Source: Pseudomonadota bacterium (GTDB taxonomy: Bacteria; Pseudomonadota; Gammaproteobacteria; Steroidobacterales; Steroidobacteraceae). Taken from it: a stretch of 64,000 nucleotides of DNA. Shown here piece by piece: positions 36,678-44,883 of the stretch; position 1 is the first letter of the stretch, and each line of letters starts with the position of its first letter. The notes under the pieces were generated by a model that saw nothing but the letters and a program-made list of their open reading frames with translations, was not told the origin of the DNA and did no database searches. The stretch lies in assembly GCA_023423065.1 (NCBI GenBank), contig JAFAGC010000009.1, positions 62,001 through 126,000 of the forward strand. The letters are read 5' to 3'. A program made the position numbers and the translations under genes.

Positions 36678-37106
36678 ATGAATCGCATCGACATCAAGGC
36701 CGTCGTCATCGCATTCGTCGCCGAATTCTGCGTCGATATCGTCGTGATGAGCATGCTGATCGGGATCTTCGGGCGCGGGCAGCTCGATCCGGACATGGCG
36801 GAGGCGGAATTCAAGGCGGCCCTCGAAGCGATCAATGCGCAGGGCGATTTCCAGCTCGCGGCGTTCGTGAGCGGCATGGTGACCGTCGTCCTGGGCGGCT
36901 ATCTCGTCGCGCGCATCGCGAAAGGCTTTCCGTACTACAACGGCCTCGCCATCGGCGTGGTGAGCGTCGTTTTCACGCTGGCCTTCGCGGCCGGCAATCC
37001 CCTGTGGTTCACGATCCTCGCCGTGTTGCTGACGATTCCGTTGTCCATCTACGGCGCGCATCTCGCCAGGAAACACCGGCCCGTACAAACCGACGGGAGC
37101 CGCTGA
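36678..37106 (+). CDS. Hypothetical four-helix membrane protein
   Basis: The 142-residue protein has membrane segments at about residues 6–28, 58–80, 86–105 and 108–128 and a short basic tail (LARKHRPVQTDGSR). A helix-breaking loop FGRGQLDPDMAEAEFKAAL follows the first helix. I do not recognise the family. It is sandwiched between ykgJ-like and DUF1697 genes with only a few bases between, so it is likely co-transcribed with them. Confidence 0.65.
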   Translation: MNRIDIKAVVIAFVAEFCVDIVVMSMLIGIFGRGQLDPDMAEAEFKAALEAINAQGDFQLAAFVSGMVTVVLGGYLVARIAKGFPYYNGLAIGVVSVVFTLAFAAGNPLWFTILAVLLTIPLSIYGAHLARKHRPVQTDGSR

Positions 37107-37109
37107 GCC

Positions 37110-37658
37110 GTGCCGCGCTTCGTCGCGTTGTTCCGCGGGATCAACGTCGGCAAGGCGAAGCGCATCGCGATGGCGGACCTGCGCGCGTTGCTCGGCAAGC
37201 TCGGCTACACCGACGTCAGGACGCTGCTCAACAGCGGCAACGCCGTGTTCGGCGCGGACGATGACGATGCGGCCGGGCATGCCACGCGCATCCGCGCCGC
37301 GGTGGCGAAGAAGCTCGGTGTGGATGCGCACGTGGTGGTGAAATCCGAGCGCGACATCGCCGCGATCGTGAAGGGCAATGCGATCGGCGAAGCGGCGCAG
37401 GATCCGTCGAGGTTCCTGGTCGCGATGTGGGACGACCCTGGTGTGCAGGCCGGCCTCAAATCATTCGCCGCCGTGGACTGGGCCCCGGAGAAGGTCCACG
37501 TCAACAAACACGCGGCCTATCTCTGGTGCGCCAACGGCATCCTGGAAAGCAAGGCCGTCGAGGGTTACTTCAAGGCCATGAAGGGCGCGGGCACCACGCG
37601 CAACTGGGCCACCCTCAACAAGATACTCGTACTGATGCGGGGCGCGGACGAGCGGTAG
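37110..37658 (+). CDS. DUF1697 family protein
   Basis: The 182-residue protein opens with the DUF1697 signature (FVALFRGINVGKAKRIAMAD) and carries YTDVRTLLNSGNAVF and TRNWATLNKI near the C-terminus, both conserved in the family. The function is not established. The GTG start at 37110 comes 3 bp after the previous stop, so translation is coupled to the membrane protein gene. A TAGATAG word follows the stop codon. Confidence 0.9.
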   Translation: MPRFVALFRGINVGKAKRIAMADLRALLGKLGYTDVRTLLNSGNAVFGADDDDAAGHATRIRAAVAKKLGVDAHVVVKSERDIAAIVKGNAIGEAAQDPSRFLVAMWDDPGVQAGLKSFAAVDWAPEKVHVNKHAAYLWCANGILESKAVEGYFKAMKGAGTTRNWATLNKILVLMRGADER

Positions 37659-37766
37659 ATAGAGCCCGACGACCGGCGGTCTGGCGCACCGGCAGCCGAT
37701 GAGCGGCCGCTCGCGGGCGACCGGTGACATCCCACCGGCCGTGCCCGTCGGCGTATATTTTCCGCC

Positions 37767-37979
37767 ATGGGCACACGCGAAAACGACATCCAGGGAACGG
37801 CTCCCGCCACGCCGGGTGGCGAGGGCGTCGTGCCGAGCCTGGCCCGGCCACGACCCGCGCCGAAACCTGCCTCGAAGAACGAGGTCATGGACACCCTGCT
37901 GGGCAAACACGATCTCGTCGCGCTCGAGGAGTCGGGCCGCGATCCCTACAACGCGACGGGCCGTCATTTCCGCCGCTGA
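37767..37979 (+). CDS. Small hypothetical protein with a conserved-looking C-terminal DPYNATGRHFRR
   Basis: The 70-residue hydrophilic protein has a disordered Pro-rich first half and an ordered-looking second half (MDTLLGKHDLVALEESGRDPYNATG). It precedes glmU by 21 bp. The upstream 108 bp contain GCGTATATTTT, an AT-rich patch that could be a -10 region. I do not recognise a named family, but the strict DPYN ending suggests one exists. Confidence 0.55.
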   Translation: MGTRENDIQGTAPATPGGEGVVPSLARPRPAPKPASKNEVMDTLLGKHDLVALEESGRDPYNATGRHFRR

Positions 37980-38000
37980 AACCGCTAGACTTGCGGGCTC

Positions 38001-39380
38001 ATGAAGCTCGCCGTCGTCATCCTCGCTGCCGGACAAGGCAAGCGAATGAAATCCGATCTACCCAAGGTCCTGCAGCCGCTCGCGGGCCGGCCGCTGCTCG
38101 GGCACGTTGTTAGCCGCGCCCGCGCGCTGAATCCCTCGTCGATCCACGTCGTATATGGACATGGAGGCGACCAGGTGCGCGCCGCGCTCGCCTCCGAGAA
38201 CCTGTCGTGGGCGCTTCAGGCCGAACAACTCGGCACCGGCCATGCCGTCGCGCAGGCCATGCCGAACATAGGCGACGACGAGCTGGTGCTGGTGTTGTAC
38301 GGCGACGTCCCGCTGATCCGCGCCGACACGTTGCGCGCGCTCCTCGACGCGGCGGGCGCCAAGGGCATGAGCCTGCTCACCGTCATGCTCGACAACCCCG
38401 CGGGTTACGGGCGCATCGTCCGCAACGCGCGCGGCGCGATCCGGAAGATCGTCGAGCAGAAGGACGCGAACAAGGCGCAACTCAGGATCCGCGAGGGCAA
38501 CAGCGGCATCATGGCCGTGCCGGCCAAACTACTGCGCAAGTGGCTGGCCAGACTGAAGAACACCAACGCGCAGGGCGAGTACTACCTGACCGACGTCGTC
38601 GCCATGGCGGTCAAGGACAAGGTGAAGGTCACGCCGCTGATCGCGGGTACCACGGCGGAAGTCCTGGGCGTGAACGACAAGGCGCAGCTCGCCGAACTCG
38701 AGGCGCTGCATCGCGCGGAGCGCGCGCGCGAGCTCATGGTCGCGGGCGCGACGCTCGCGGACCCGGCACGCATCGACATCCGCGGCGACGTGACCATCGG
38801 CCGCGACGTGTTCATCGACGCGAACGTGCTGATCGAAGGCAACGTGACCCTCGGCGACCGCGTGCGGATAGGGCCGAACGTCGTGTTGCGCGACGTGATC
38901 GTCGGCGCCGACAGCGTGATCCATCCGAACTCGGTGCTCGAGCAATCCGAGCTCGGCGCGGGCTGTCTCATCGGGCCGTACGCGCGCGTGCGTCCGGGCT
39001 CGAAGCTCGGCCAGAAAGTGCACATCGGCAATTTCGTCGAACTCAAGAAGACCGTGATCGCCGACGGCAGCAAGGCCAACCACCTCACCTATCTCGGCGA
39101 TGCGATCGTCGGCAAGGGCGTCAACATCGGCGCGGGCACGATCACGTGCAATTACGACGGCGTGAACAAGTCGACCACGACCATCGAGGACGGCGCGTTC
39201 ATCGGCTCCGGCAACATGCTCGTGGCCCCAGTGAGGATCGGCCGCGACGCGACCACGGGCGCGGGCAGCACGATCACCAAGGAAGCCCCCGCCGGTCAAC
39301 TCACGCTGTCGCGCGCGAAGCAGGTCACGCTCGAGGGATGGAAGCGGCCCCAGAAAAGCGACGAGAAGAAGCCAAAATGA
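38001..39380 (+). CDS. glmU: Bifunctional N-acetylglucosamine-1-phosphate uridyltransferase/glucosamine-1-phosphate acetyltransferase
   Basis: The 459-residue protein begins with the nucleotidyltransferase motif LAAGQGKRMKSDLPKVLQ, has the EQLGTGHAV and YGDVPLI segments, and a C-terminal left-handed beta-helix (hexapeptide repeats from about residue 250, for example GAGTITCNYDGVNKSTTTI with the acetyltransferase histidine in KANHLTYLGD nearby). It makes UDP-GlcNAc for peptidoglycan and LPS. In many relatives it follows atpC directly; here several small genes intervene. It overlaps the next gene by 4 bp. Confidence 0.97.
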   Translation: MKLAVVILAAGQGKRMKSDLPKVLQPLAGRPLLGHVVSRARALNPSSIHVVYGHGGDQVRAALASENLSWALQAEQLGTGHAVAQAMPNIGDDELVLVLYGDVPLIRADTLRALLDAAGAKGMSLLTVMLDNPAGYGRIVRNARGAIRKIVEQKDANKAQLRIREGNSGIMAVPAKLLRKWLARLKNTNAQGEYYLTDVVAMAVKDKVKVTPLIAGTTAEVLGVNDKAQLAELEALHRAERARELMVAGATLADPARIDIRGDVTIGRDVFIDANVLIEGNVTLGDRVRIGPNVVLRDVIVGADSVIHPNSVLEQSELGAGCLIGPYARVRPGSKLGQKVHIGNFVELKKTVIADGSKANHLTYLGDAIVGKGVNIGAGTITCNYDGVNKSTTTIEDGAFIGSGNMLVAPVRIGRDATTGAGSTITKEAPAGQLTLSRAKQVTLEGWKRPQKSDEKKPK

Positions 39381-39754
39381 GCGGCGCGCTCTGGGTCGAA
39401 CTGTCCGGCGACATCGTCATCGCGCGCATGCGGGGTGAGCCGACCATCGAACTTCTCGATGATTGCCAGCGCCAGGTCGTCCAGCTCGCTCGCGAGGCGG
39501 GGCGCGGCAAGGTGCTGTACGACGCGCTGGAGATGATTCCACCGCACGTCGACGTAGTCTGGTCGCAGCGCGCGCTCGACGAAGGTCTCGGCGATCTGCA
39601 TTTGCGACGCGCCATCATCGTCCCGACCGCGAAGCTGGCTTATCTGGCACGCCTCGCGTTCGGCGAGGGCGATTACCGTGTTTTCTACAACGACATCGCG
39701 GGCGCCGTCCGCTGGTTGGTCGAAGCTCCGCCGGCGGTGAGATTGGTCAAGTAG
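39377..39754 (+). CDS. SpoIIAA-like (STAS-fold) protein, second of two in the window
   Basis: The 125-residue protein starts within the glmU stop (ATGA) and is translationally coupled. It shows an opening strand GALWVELSGDIVIARM, a helix with DDCQRQVVQLAREAG, KVLYDALEMIPP, a strand RRAIIVPTAKLAYL and the closing FYNDIAGAVRWLVE, the SpoIIAA-like layout also seen in the protein at 34871–35251. Its function is unknown. Its end overlaps the convergent gene by 8 bp. Confidence 0.65.
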   Translation: MSGALWVELSGDIVIARMRGEPTIELLDDCQRQVVQLAREAGRGKVLYDALEMIPPHVDVVWSQRALDEGLGDLHLRRAIIVPTAKLAYLARLAFGEGDYRVFYNDIAGAVRWLVEAPPAVRLVK

Positions 39755-40544
39755 CCGCCTGTGTCGATCTCAGCTTGAATTCTTCCCACTGCCGTGCCGG
39801 CATTTCCTCGACGCCGCGTAGTTTGAGCCGCACGTCGTCGTAGCCAGGCTCGTCACCGAGCGGAATTTCGTACTCGAGCAACAAACCGGATTCGGCATCC
39901 GCCCACCAGGTGCCCGCGCGATCTTCGAGTCCGGCGCCGCCGATCGAGTAGCGTCGAGCGCGCTTTCCGCCGCGCTGTTCGTATCCCTGGAACTCGAGCC
40001 GAACCTCGCCCAGTTCCTCAACGCGCGGAGGTTCCGCGTAGACGAAATCGGTGCGCCACAACGAGAACCGGCTCTCGGGATCGCGCAGGTGCGGCATCGT
40101 CAGGTTGAGGCTCGTGAAATCGAAGTCGTAGCTGTGCCAGGGCCAGCGCGTGAGTTTCATCGGCTCGGGCATGAACGACATCGACAGCGAGTCACCGTTC
40201 GCCTCGAGGGTGGCCTTGAGTTCGGGGACCGCGTCGCGCGCGAGCTGCCAGGATTCGAATCCACGCACTGAGAACCGCGGCCAGTCCATCGTGGCCGTGA
40301 CCAGGGTCGCCCGCTCGCCGCCGCGATCCCACTTCAGCGCCTCGATCCGGTCGACCGAAGCCACGTACACGCTGATCTCGGCCGCATGCGTGCCGTCGCG
40401 CGCCGATTTCACGTAGTGCAGGACTCGTCCGACCGGCACCCGGTCGGGCGAGAATTGCAGCGCGGCAACTTGCGCGCCCGCGGGAGCGCTCAGGAACAGG
40501 AGCACCGTGCAAAGGCAGCGCGCGAACGTGACTGGCGTTTTCAT
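39747..40544 (-). CDS. Hypothetical secreted protein
   Basis: The 265-residue product has a signal peptide (about residues 1–24, ending near PAGAQ) and a beta-rich body with many aromatic residues (SYDFDFTSLNLTMPHL, GTWWADAESGLLLEYEIPL), consistent with a periplasmic or outer-membrane-facing lipocalin-like fold. I do not recognise a family. It is convergent with the second SpoIIAA-like gene, sharing 8 bp, and divergent from the NUDIX gene (52-bp gap). Confidence 0.7.
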   Translation of the reverse strand: MKTPVTFARCLCTVLLFLSAPAGAQVAALQFSPDRVPVGRVLHYVKSARDGTHAAEISVYVASVDRIEALKWDRGGERATLVTATMDWPRFSVRGFESWQLARDAVPELKATLEANGDSLSMSFMPEPMKLTRWPWHSYDFDFTSLNLTMPHLRDPESRFSLWRTDFVYAEPPRVEELGEVRLEFQGYEQRGGKRARRYSIGGAGLEDRAGTWWADAESGLLLEYEIPLGDEPGYDDVRLKLRGVEEMPARQWEEFKLRSTQAAT

Positions 40545-40596
40545 GGGCCTTGTTACCCACGCCGCCGGAATCCGGTTGCAGCGTTATAGTTGTCCC

Positions 40597-41031
40597 ATGC
40601 CCCTGGCCCGATTCACGGCGTTCCACCATGTGGCCGAGAGCGAGCAAGTTCGCCTCGGCGCGCTCGAGTTCGCCGTGGTCGTCGCGCACAGCCGCGACGG
40701 CGAGGTACTGGTCTACAACCGGTATCGCCAGGTCTGGGAGTTGCCGGGAGGGCTGATCGACACGGACGAATCCGCGCGCGATGCCGCCTTGCGCGAGCTG
40801 GCCGAGGAAGCCGGCTGCGCATCCGGGGAGCTGGAATGGCTCGGGGTCGTGGAGGTCGACGATGGCCGGCGCCACTTCGGCGCGGTGTTCGGTTGCGAGG
40901 TGACCGACGTCCCCGAGAGCATGGACAGCGACGAGATCGGCGGCATCGCGTTCTGGCGCCATGGCGATCACCCGCAACCGCTGGGTCATACCGACAACGC
41001 CCTGCTCGAGCGGCTGGGGACGCCGGACTGA
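40597..41031 (+). CDS. NUDIX hydrolase
   Basis: The 144-residue protein has a complete Nudix box: GGLIDTDE, seven residues, then RELAEEAG, matching the GX5EX7REUXEEXGU pattern with all catalytic Glu present. Such enzymes hydrolyse nucleoside diphosphates linked to another moiety; the substrate is unknown. The N-terminal region FTAFHHVAESEQVRLGALEFA is not informative. Its stop overlaps the ATG of the next gene by one base (TGATG). Confidence 0.88.
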   Translation: MPLARFTAFHHVAESEQVRLGALEFAVVVAHSRDGEVLVYNRYRQVWELPGGLIDTDESARDAALRELAEEAGCASGELEWLGVVEVDDGRRHFGAVFGCEVTDVPESMDSDEIGGIAFWRHGDHPQPLGHTDNALLERLGTPD

Positions 41032-41540
41032 TGCGCGCGCTTTACCGGATCTGCCTTGCGTCGATCGCGATCGGCGGCACCGCGCTCGCGGCGGATGGCC
41101 GCTGGTGTCTGGGCATGGGCGGGCTGGGTCCGATCCGTACGGGCATGACGGCCGATGAGGTCATGCCGCTGGTCGACTGGCCGGGTCTGCCGCGGCGGCC
41201 CGCAACCGGCGAATGCTGGTACATGAGCTACCGCGGCGGTCCGTCCGATTTCTCTCTGATGATGATCGGCGACCGCGTCGTGCGCATCGAGCTCAAGGGC
41301 AAATCGACGCTGCGCACGCTGGCGGGCGCTCGCATAGGCACGACCGAAGACCAGCTGAAAAAGATGTATGGCCACAGGCTGGACGTGCAGCCGCACAAGT
41401 ACGACGAACACGGGCACACGATCACGTTGAAATCCGGCGGCGGCGATTACGGCCTGCGCTTCGAGACTTCGCGCGGCAAGGTCACCGCCATCCAGGCCGG
41501 ACCGTGGGAGCACCTCAACTACGTCGAAGGCTGCTCGTGA
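41031..41540 (+). CDS. Hypothetical secreted protein downstream of the NUDIX gene
   Basis: The 169-residue protein has a signal peptide (MRALYRICLASIAIGGTALA) and a single-domain body with GLGPIRTGMTADEVMPLVDW, ARIGTTEDQLKKMYG and GGDYGLRFETSRGKVTAI, a repeated beta-alpha pattern resembling small periplasmic BLIP/SmpA-like folds (the GMTxxEV–GxxEDQL motifs). Two cysteines (WCLGMG, GECWYM) and a terminal EGCS may pair. Function unknown. It is coupled to the NUDIX gene. Confidence 0.65.
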   Translation: MRALYRICLASIAIGGTALAADGRWCLGMGGLGPIRTGMTADEVMPLVDWPGLPRRPATGECWYMSYRGGPSDFSLMMIGDRVVRIELKGKSTLRTLAGARIGTTEDQLKKMYGHRLDVQPHKYDEHGHTITLKSGGGDYGLRFETSRGKVTAIQAGPWEHLNYVEGCS

Positions 41541-41564
41541 CAGGTTTCGAGGAGGAGATAGATA

Positions 41565-41813
41565 GTGCAACTACGACCGAATTGCGAATGCTGCGACGTC
41601 GATCTGCCCGGCGACTCGGGTGCCGCGTACATCTGCTCGTTCGAGTGCACGTTCTGCGCGAGCTGCGCGCAGGACAAACTCGCCGGCAAATGCCCGAACT
41701 GCGGCGGAGAGCTGGTGCGCCGTCCGCGCCGCTCGCCGGCCAGACTCGCGCAGTTCCCGGCCTCGACCGAGCGCGTGTTCAAGCCCGAAGGCTGCGGGAA
41801 ACGCGTTGCCTGA
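41565..41813 (+). CDS. DUF1272 domain protein (small Cys-rich zinc protein)
   Basis: The 82-residue protein has the DUF1272 signature LRPNCECCDVDLPGDSG followed by ICSFECTFCASCA and CPNCGGELVRRP, eight or more cysteines that should bind zinc. Function not established. The GTG start at 41565 directly follows the TAGATAG word at 41559 and an AGGAGG box. It overlaps the start of the next gene by 8 bp. Confidence 0.9.
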   Translation: MQLRPNCECCDVDLPGDSGAAYICSFECTFCASCAQDKLAGKCPNCGGELVRRPRRSPARLAQFPASTERVFKPEGCGKRVA

Positions 41814-42318
41814 AACCGCGCTGATCTGCCGCATTCCCGAGATCGAGTCGCACATCGCGCGATACCGGGAACGCTACGACCCTTCCGCGCGCCGCAACGT
41901 GCCGGCGCACGTCACGGTGCTGTATCCGTTCATGCCTCCCGGCGAGGTGGACGAAAACATCGTCGCGCGCCTGCGCGACATCGTGCGCGCGGTGCCCAGT
42001 TTCCCGTATCGCCTCGCGCAGACGCGGCGCTTTCCGGTCGCGCTGTACATCGCGCCCGAGCCGGACGCCCACTTCAGCGCGCTGACCGACGGCATCTGGT
42101 CCGCGTTCCCGGACTATCCGCCGTTCGCCGGCAAGTTCTCGACCGTCGTTCCGCACGTGACGGTGGCGCATGGCGACGAAGAACTGCTGTGCTCGATCGA
42201 GGTCGAGTTGCGCATCGCGCTCGCGGCGGGAGTCACTGCACGCTGCAGCGAGGTGCTGCTGATCGAGAATTCCAGCGGGCGCTGGGAGACGATGCACACG
42301 CTGCCGCTGGGTAGTTAG
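41806..42318 (+). CDS. 2H phosphoesterase (2'-5' RNA ligase superfamily)
   Basis: The 170-residue protein contains the two H-x-T/S-x motifs of the 2H superfamily, HVTVLYPF near residue 35 and HVTVAHG near residue 120, so it may act as a cyclic phosphodiesterase or 2'-5' RNA ligase-like enzyme. I chose the TTG at 41806, which begins LPETALICRIPEIE and overlaps the DUF1272 stop by 8 bp, because no ATG or GTG gives a sensible start; an upstream extension would be antisense-like. It ends with a TAGTTAG word. Confidence 0.75.
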   Translation: MPETALICRIPEIESHIARYRERYDPSARRNVPAHVTVLYPFMPPGEVDENIVARLRDIVRAVPSFPYRLAQTRRFPVALYIAPEPDAHFSALTDGIWSAFPDYPPFAGKFSTVVPHVTVAHGDEELLCSIEVELRIALAAGVTARCSEVLLIENSSGRWETMHTLPLGS

Positions 42319-42349
42319 GGGCGGCGCGCGGCGGCCAGGCGGCCGGAGC

Positions 42350-42934
42350 TCAGAACTCGTAGCGAAATCCCAGGCCCGGCGCGTTCATGCCGCCGTCGTC
42401 GGTGCCCATCAGGCCCCAACCGGTGGAACGATGATGCAGCCGCAGCACCACGGACCAGGGGCCGTCCGCCGGGCCCGCCGTGAACTCGAAGATCCAGAAG
42501 ATCAGCCATTGGCGCGTGTCGCCCTCGATGGCGAGCTCCACCTCGGGGAGTTGTGTCGCGTACGACGCGCCGAGCCCGAATGCCGCGGTGGTCCGCAGCC
42601 GCTCGCTCCACGGGAAACGCTGCCAGCGAAGCTGGACGGGCGCGACGTTGAGCTCGAGGTGATCCTGGTCGCCGAAGTTCCAGGCGGCATTGATCTCCGA
42701 CTCGATGCGCAGTCCGCCGCCGAACTTCTCCGTCCAGGCACGCGCGAAAGAGCCGGCCAGCAGGTACGCGTCGGCATAGTCGGCGCCGAACGGATTGCGT
42801 ACGACGTGCTGCCAGGTCCGCTCCTCTGAAATGCGCGCGGCGTACACCGTCACCGCGTTCGGCCGCACGATGTCGCCCGCGCCGCAGGGCGTGGCCCACA
42901 TCAGCACCGCGACCAGGGAAATGCGCAGGTCCAC
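42350..42934 (-). CDS. PagL-like lipid A 3-O-deacylase/outer-membrane beta-barrel
   Basis: The 194-residue protein has a signal peptide (about residues 1–19, ending near CGAG), alternating hydrophobic strands, a final aromatic residue (GLGFRYEF) and the C-terminal segment LRLHHRSTGWGLMG followed by MNAPGLG, which resembles the catalytic His-x-Ser and Asn-x-Gly region of PagL lipid A deacylases. This would put it in the outer membrane, removing the 3-O acyl chain of lipid A. The assignment is by motif only and other barrels end similarly. It is convergent with the 2H phosphoesterase. Confidence 0.5.
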   Translation of the reverse strand: MDLRISLVAVLMWATPCGAGDIVRPNAVTVYAARISEERTWQHVVRNPFGADYADAYLLAGSFARAWTEKFGGGLRIESEINAAWNFGDQDHLELNVAPVQLRWQRFPWSERLRTTAAFGLGASYATQLPEVELAIEGDTRQWLIFWIFEFTAGPADGPWSVVLRLHHRSTGWGLMGTDDGGMNAPGLGFRYEF

Positions 42935-43004
42935 GTTCGCATCTTAGTCTCGGGAGTTTCCCGACTGGCGAGCCGCGTGACGCGATGCCTAAACTGCGGG
43001 TGCC

Positions 43005-43469
43005 ATGAACATCGAGATCATCGACCTCCGGGCGGTCCGGGTGGCCTGTCTCCGATACACGGGCCCTTTGGGCGAGCCGGTGGGAAAGTTCTGGCGCGCG
43101 ACCGTGGGACCTTGGCTCGCCGATCATGGACTGATCGATTGCCCGCGCTACGGCGTAACCCTCGACGATCCGATGAACACGCCCGCGGAACGCTGCCGCT
43201 ACGACGCCTGCGTCGAATTGCCGCCCGGCCTTACGCTGCCGGACGCCGAAACCACGACGATCGCGGGTGGCCGCTACGCCGTGACCCGGTTCAAGGGAAC
43301 CAGCGCGGCAATCGGGCCGGCGTGGGGCGCGTTCCTCCGCGAATGCCAGACGGGCAGGGGACTACGCACCGACGAATCGCGCCAGCCGTTCGAGCACTAC
43401 CCGCGCGGCGCCGTGTTCGACGCGAAATACGGCGTATTCGCCTGCGAACTCTGCCTCCCCGTTGGATAA
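43005..43469 (+). CDS. GyrI-like/AraC effector-binding domain protein
   Basis: The 154-residue protein consists of a stand-alone SHS2/GyrI-like domain: IEIIDLRAVRVACLRYTGPLG at the start, YGVTLDDPMNTPAERCRYDACVELP in the centre and IAGGRYAVTRFKGT after it. Such domains bind small hydrophobic or amphiphilic molecules and inhibit gyrase-like targets or act as drug-binding modules. It starts 70 bp after the PagL-like gene on the other strand and runs into the GNAT gene. Confidence 0.8.
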   Translation: MNIEIIDLRAVRVACLRYTGPLGEPVGKFWRATVGPWLADHGLIDCPRYGVTLDDPMNTPAERCRYDACVELPPGLTLPDAETTTIAGGRYAVTRFKGTSAAIGPAWGAFLRECQTGRGLRTDESRQPFEHYPRGAVFDAKYGVFACELCLPVG

Positions 43470-43473
43470 GACG

Positions 43474-44490
43474 GTGCCTGGCACGGAAAACCCGGGAAAA
43501 CTCCGGCGCGCGACGCTCGCGGACGTTCCTGCGCTGCGGAAGCTCATCGCGGTTTCCGCGCGCGAGCTCGGCAAGCCCGACTATTCGCCGGAACAGATTG
43601 AGGGCGCGCTGCGCGGCGCGTTCGGCGTCGATACGCAGCTGCTGCGCGACGGCACGTATTTCGTGATCGAGGTCGAAGGCCGACTCGCAGGCTGTGGCGG
43701 CTGGAGCCGGCGCCGGACGCTGTTCGGCGGCGATGCACGCCCGGACCGCGACGCGTCCGAACTCGATCCCGCCGTCGACGCCGCGAAGATCCGCGCGTTC
43801 TTCGTCGATCCCGAGTTCGCGCGTCGCGGCATCGGCCGCGCGATCCTCGATCGCTGCGAGCGCGACGCTATCGCGCACGGCTTCACGCGCTTCGAGCTCA
43901 TGGGAACGCTGCCGGGCGTGAAGCTGTACGCGACGCGCGGCTATGTCGCCGGCGAGCGAGTCGAGTGGCCGCTCGGCGACGGGCTGACCATTCCGTTCGT
44001 CCCGATGAGCAAGGCCGCGCCGCCCAACCCCGTGCTCATCGAACGCGCGAGCGTCGCGGACGCAGCGGCCATCCTCGCGCTGCAGAAGCTCGCCTACGAA
44101 TCCGAGGCGCGGCTCTATGACGACGGGTCGCTGCCGCCGCTCGTGCAGACGCTGGACTCGATGCGCGGCGACATCGAGAACCTCGTCGTGCTGAAGGCAA
44201 TCGACGACGGCGAAATCGTGGGCTCGGTGCGCGCGCGGCTCGCGGACGGCGTCTGTCACGTCGGTCGTCTGATCGTGCAGCCGCATCGGCAGCGCGGCGG
44301 CGTCGGCACGCGGCTCATGCGCGCCATCGAGCGCCGGCCTGAATTTGCGCAAACACACAGGTTTGAGCTGTTCACGGGCAGTCGCAGCGAAGGCAACATC
44401 CGGCTCTATGAGCGGCTCGGGTATCGCCGCAGCCGCGAGCAGGCGCTTTCACCCGGCGTCACGCTCGTCTTCATGGAGAAACTCCGATGA
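43474..44490 (+). CDS. Tandem GNAT-domain acetyltransferase
   Basis: The protein of about 338 residues holds two GNAT domains. The first (about residues 10–180) has LRRATLADVPALRKLI, FFVDPEFARRGIGRAIL (the acetyl-CoA pyrophosphate motif R-x-x-G-x-G/A) and LYATRGYVAG; the second (about 185–338) has LIERASVADAAAI, RLIVQPHRQRGGVGTRLM and NIRLYERLGYRR. Two active acetyl-CoA sites are possible. The start is uncertain: GTG at 43474 has a GGATAAG box, TTG at 43462 overlaps the GyrI-like stop. A REP-like GGTGCCTGGCAC sits exactly at the start. Confidence 0.85.
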   Translation: MPGTENPGKLRRATLADVPALRKLIAVSARELGKPDYSPEQIEGALRGAFGVDTQLLRDGTYFVIEVEGRLAGCGGWSRRRTLFGGDARPDRDASELDPAVDAAKIRAFFVDPEFARRGIGRAILDRCERDAIAHGFTRFELMGTLPGVKLYATRGYVAGERVEWPLGDGLTIPFVPMSKAAPPNPVLIERASVADAAAILALQKLAYESEARLYDDGSLPPLVQTLDSMRGDIENLVVLKAIDDGEIVGSVRARLADGVCHVGRLIVQPHRQRGGVGTRLMRAIERRPEFAQTHRFELFTGSRSEGNIRLYERLGYRRSREQALSPGVTLVFMEKLR

Positions 44491-44873
44491 GCATTCGCAT
44501 CGTCCGCCTCGGCTCCGCGCGCGTCCCCGACGAAGGTACGCGCCTGGGCACCGTGCGCCGTCCCCCGCGCGGTGTGCCGAAGGCGGATTTTTCCCGACTC
44601 GACTGGTACGACGTCTGGTTCCCGGTCCTCGCGCCCAGCGCCGGACTCATGAAGGTCGCGCAGGCCGCGAAGACCGACAGGCAATGGGCTGCCTTCTTCC
44701 GGAAGTTCCGGGCCGAGATGTCGGCGCCCGCCGCCTCGCAATCGCTCGACGTGCTGGCGGCGCTCTCGCGGCATGCCAACCTCTCGATGGGCTGTTATTG
44801 CGAGCACGAGCAAAGGTGTCACAGGTCGCAACTCCGGGCGCTGCTGCTTGAAAGAGGGGCGCGGGTGGAGTAG
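44487..44873 (+). CDS. DUF488 family protein
   Basis: The 128-residue protein fits DUF488 (YeaO-like): it opens IRIVRLGSARVPDEGTRLG, has GVPKADFSRLDWYDVWFPVLAPS, and ends with the cysteine pair MGCYCEHEQRCHRSQL, which is the conserved C-terminal part. The function is unknown. It overlaps the GNAT gene by 4 bp, so the two are translated together. A TAGTTAG word starts at the stop codon. Confidence 0.85.
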   Translation: MSIRIVRLGSARVPDEGTRLGTVRRPPRGVPKADFSRLDWYDVWFPVLAPSAGLMKVAQAAKTDRQWAAFFRKFRAEMSAPAASQSLDVLAALSRHANLSMGCYCEHEQRCHRSQLRALLLERGARVE

Positions 44874-44883
44874 TTAGCCATGG

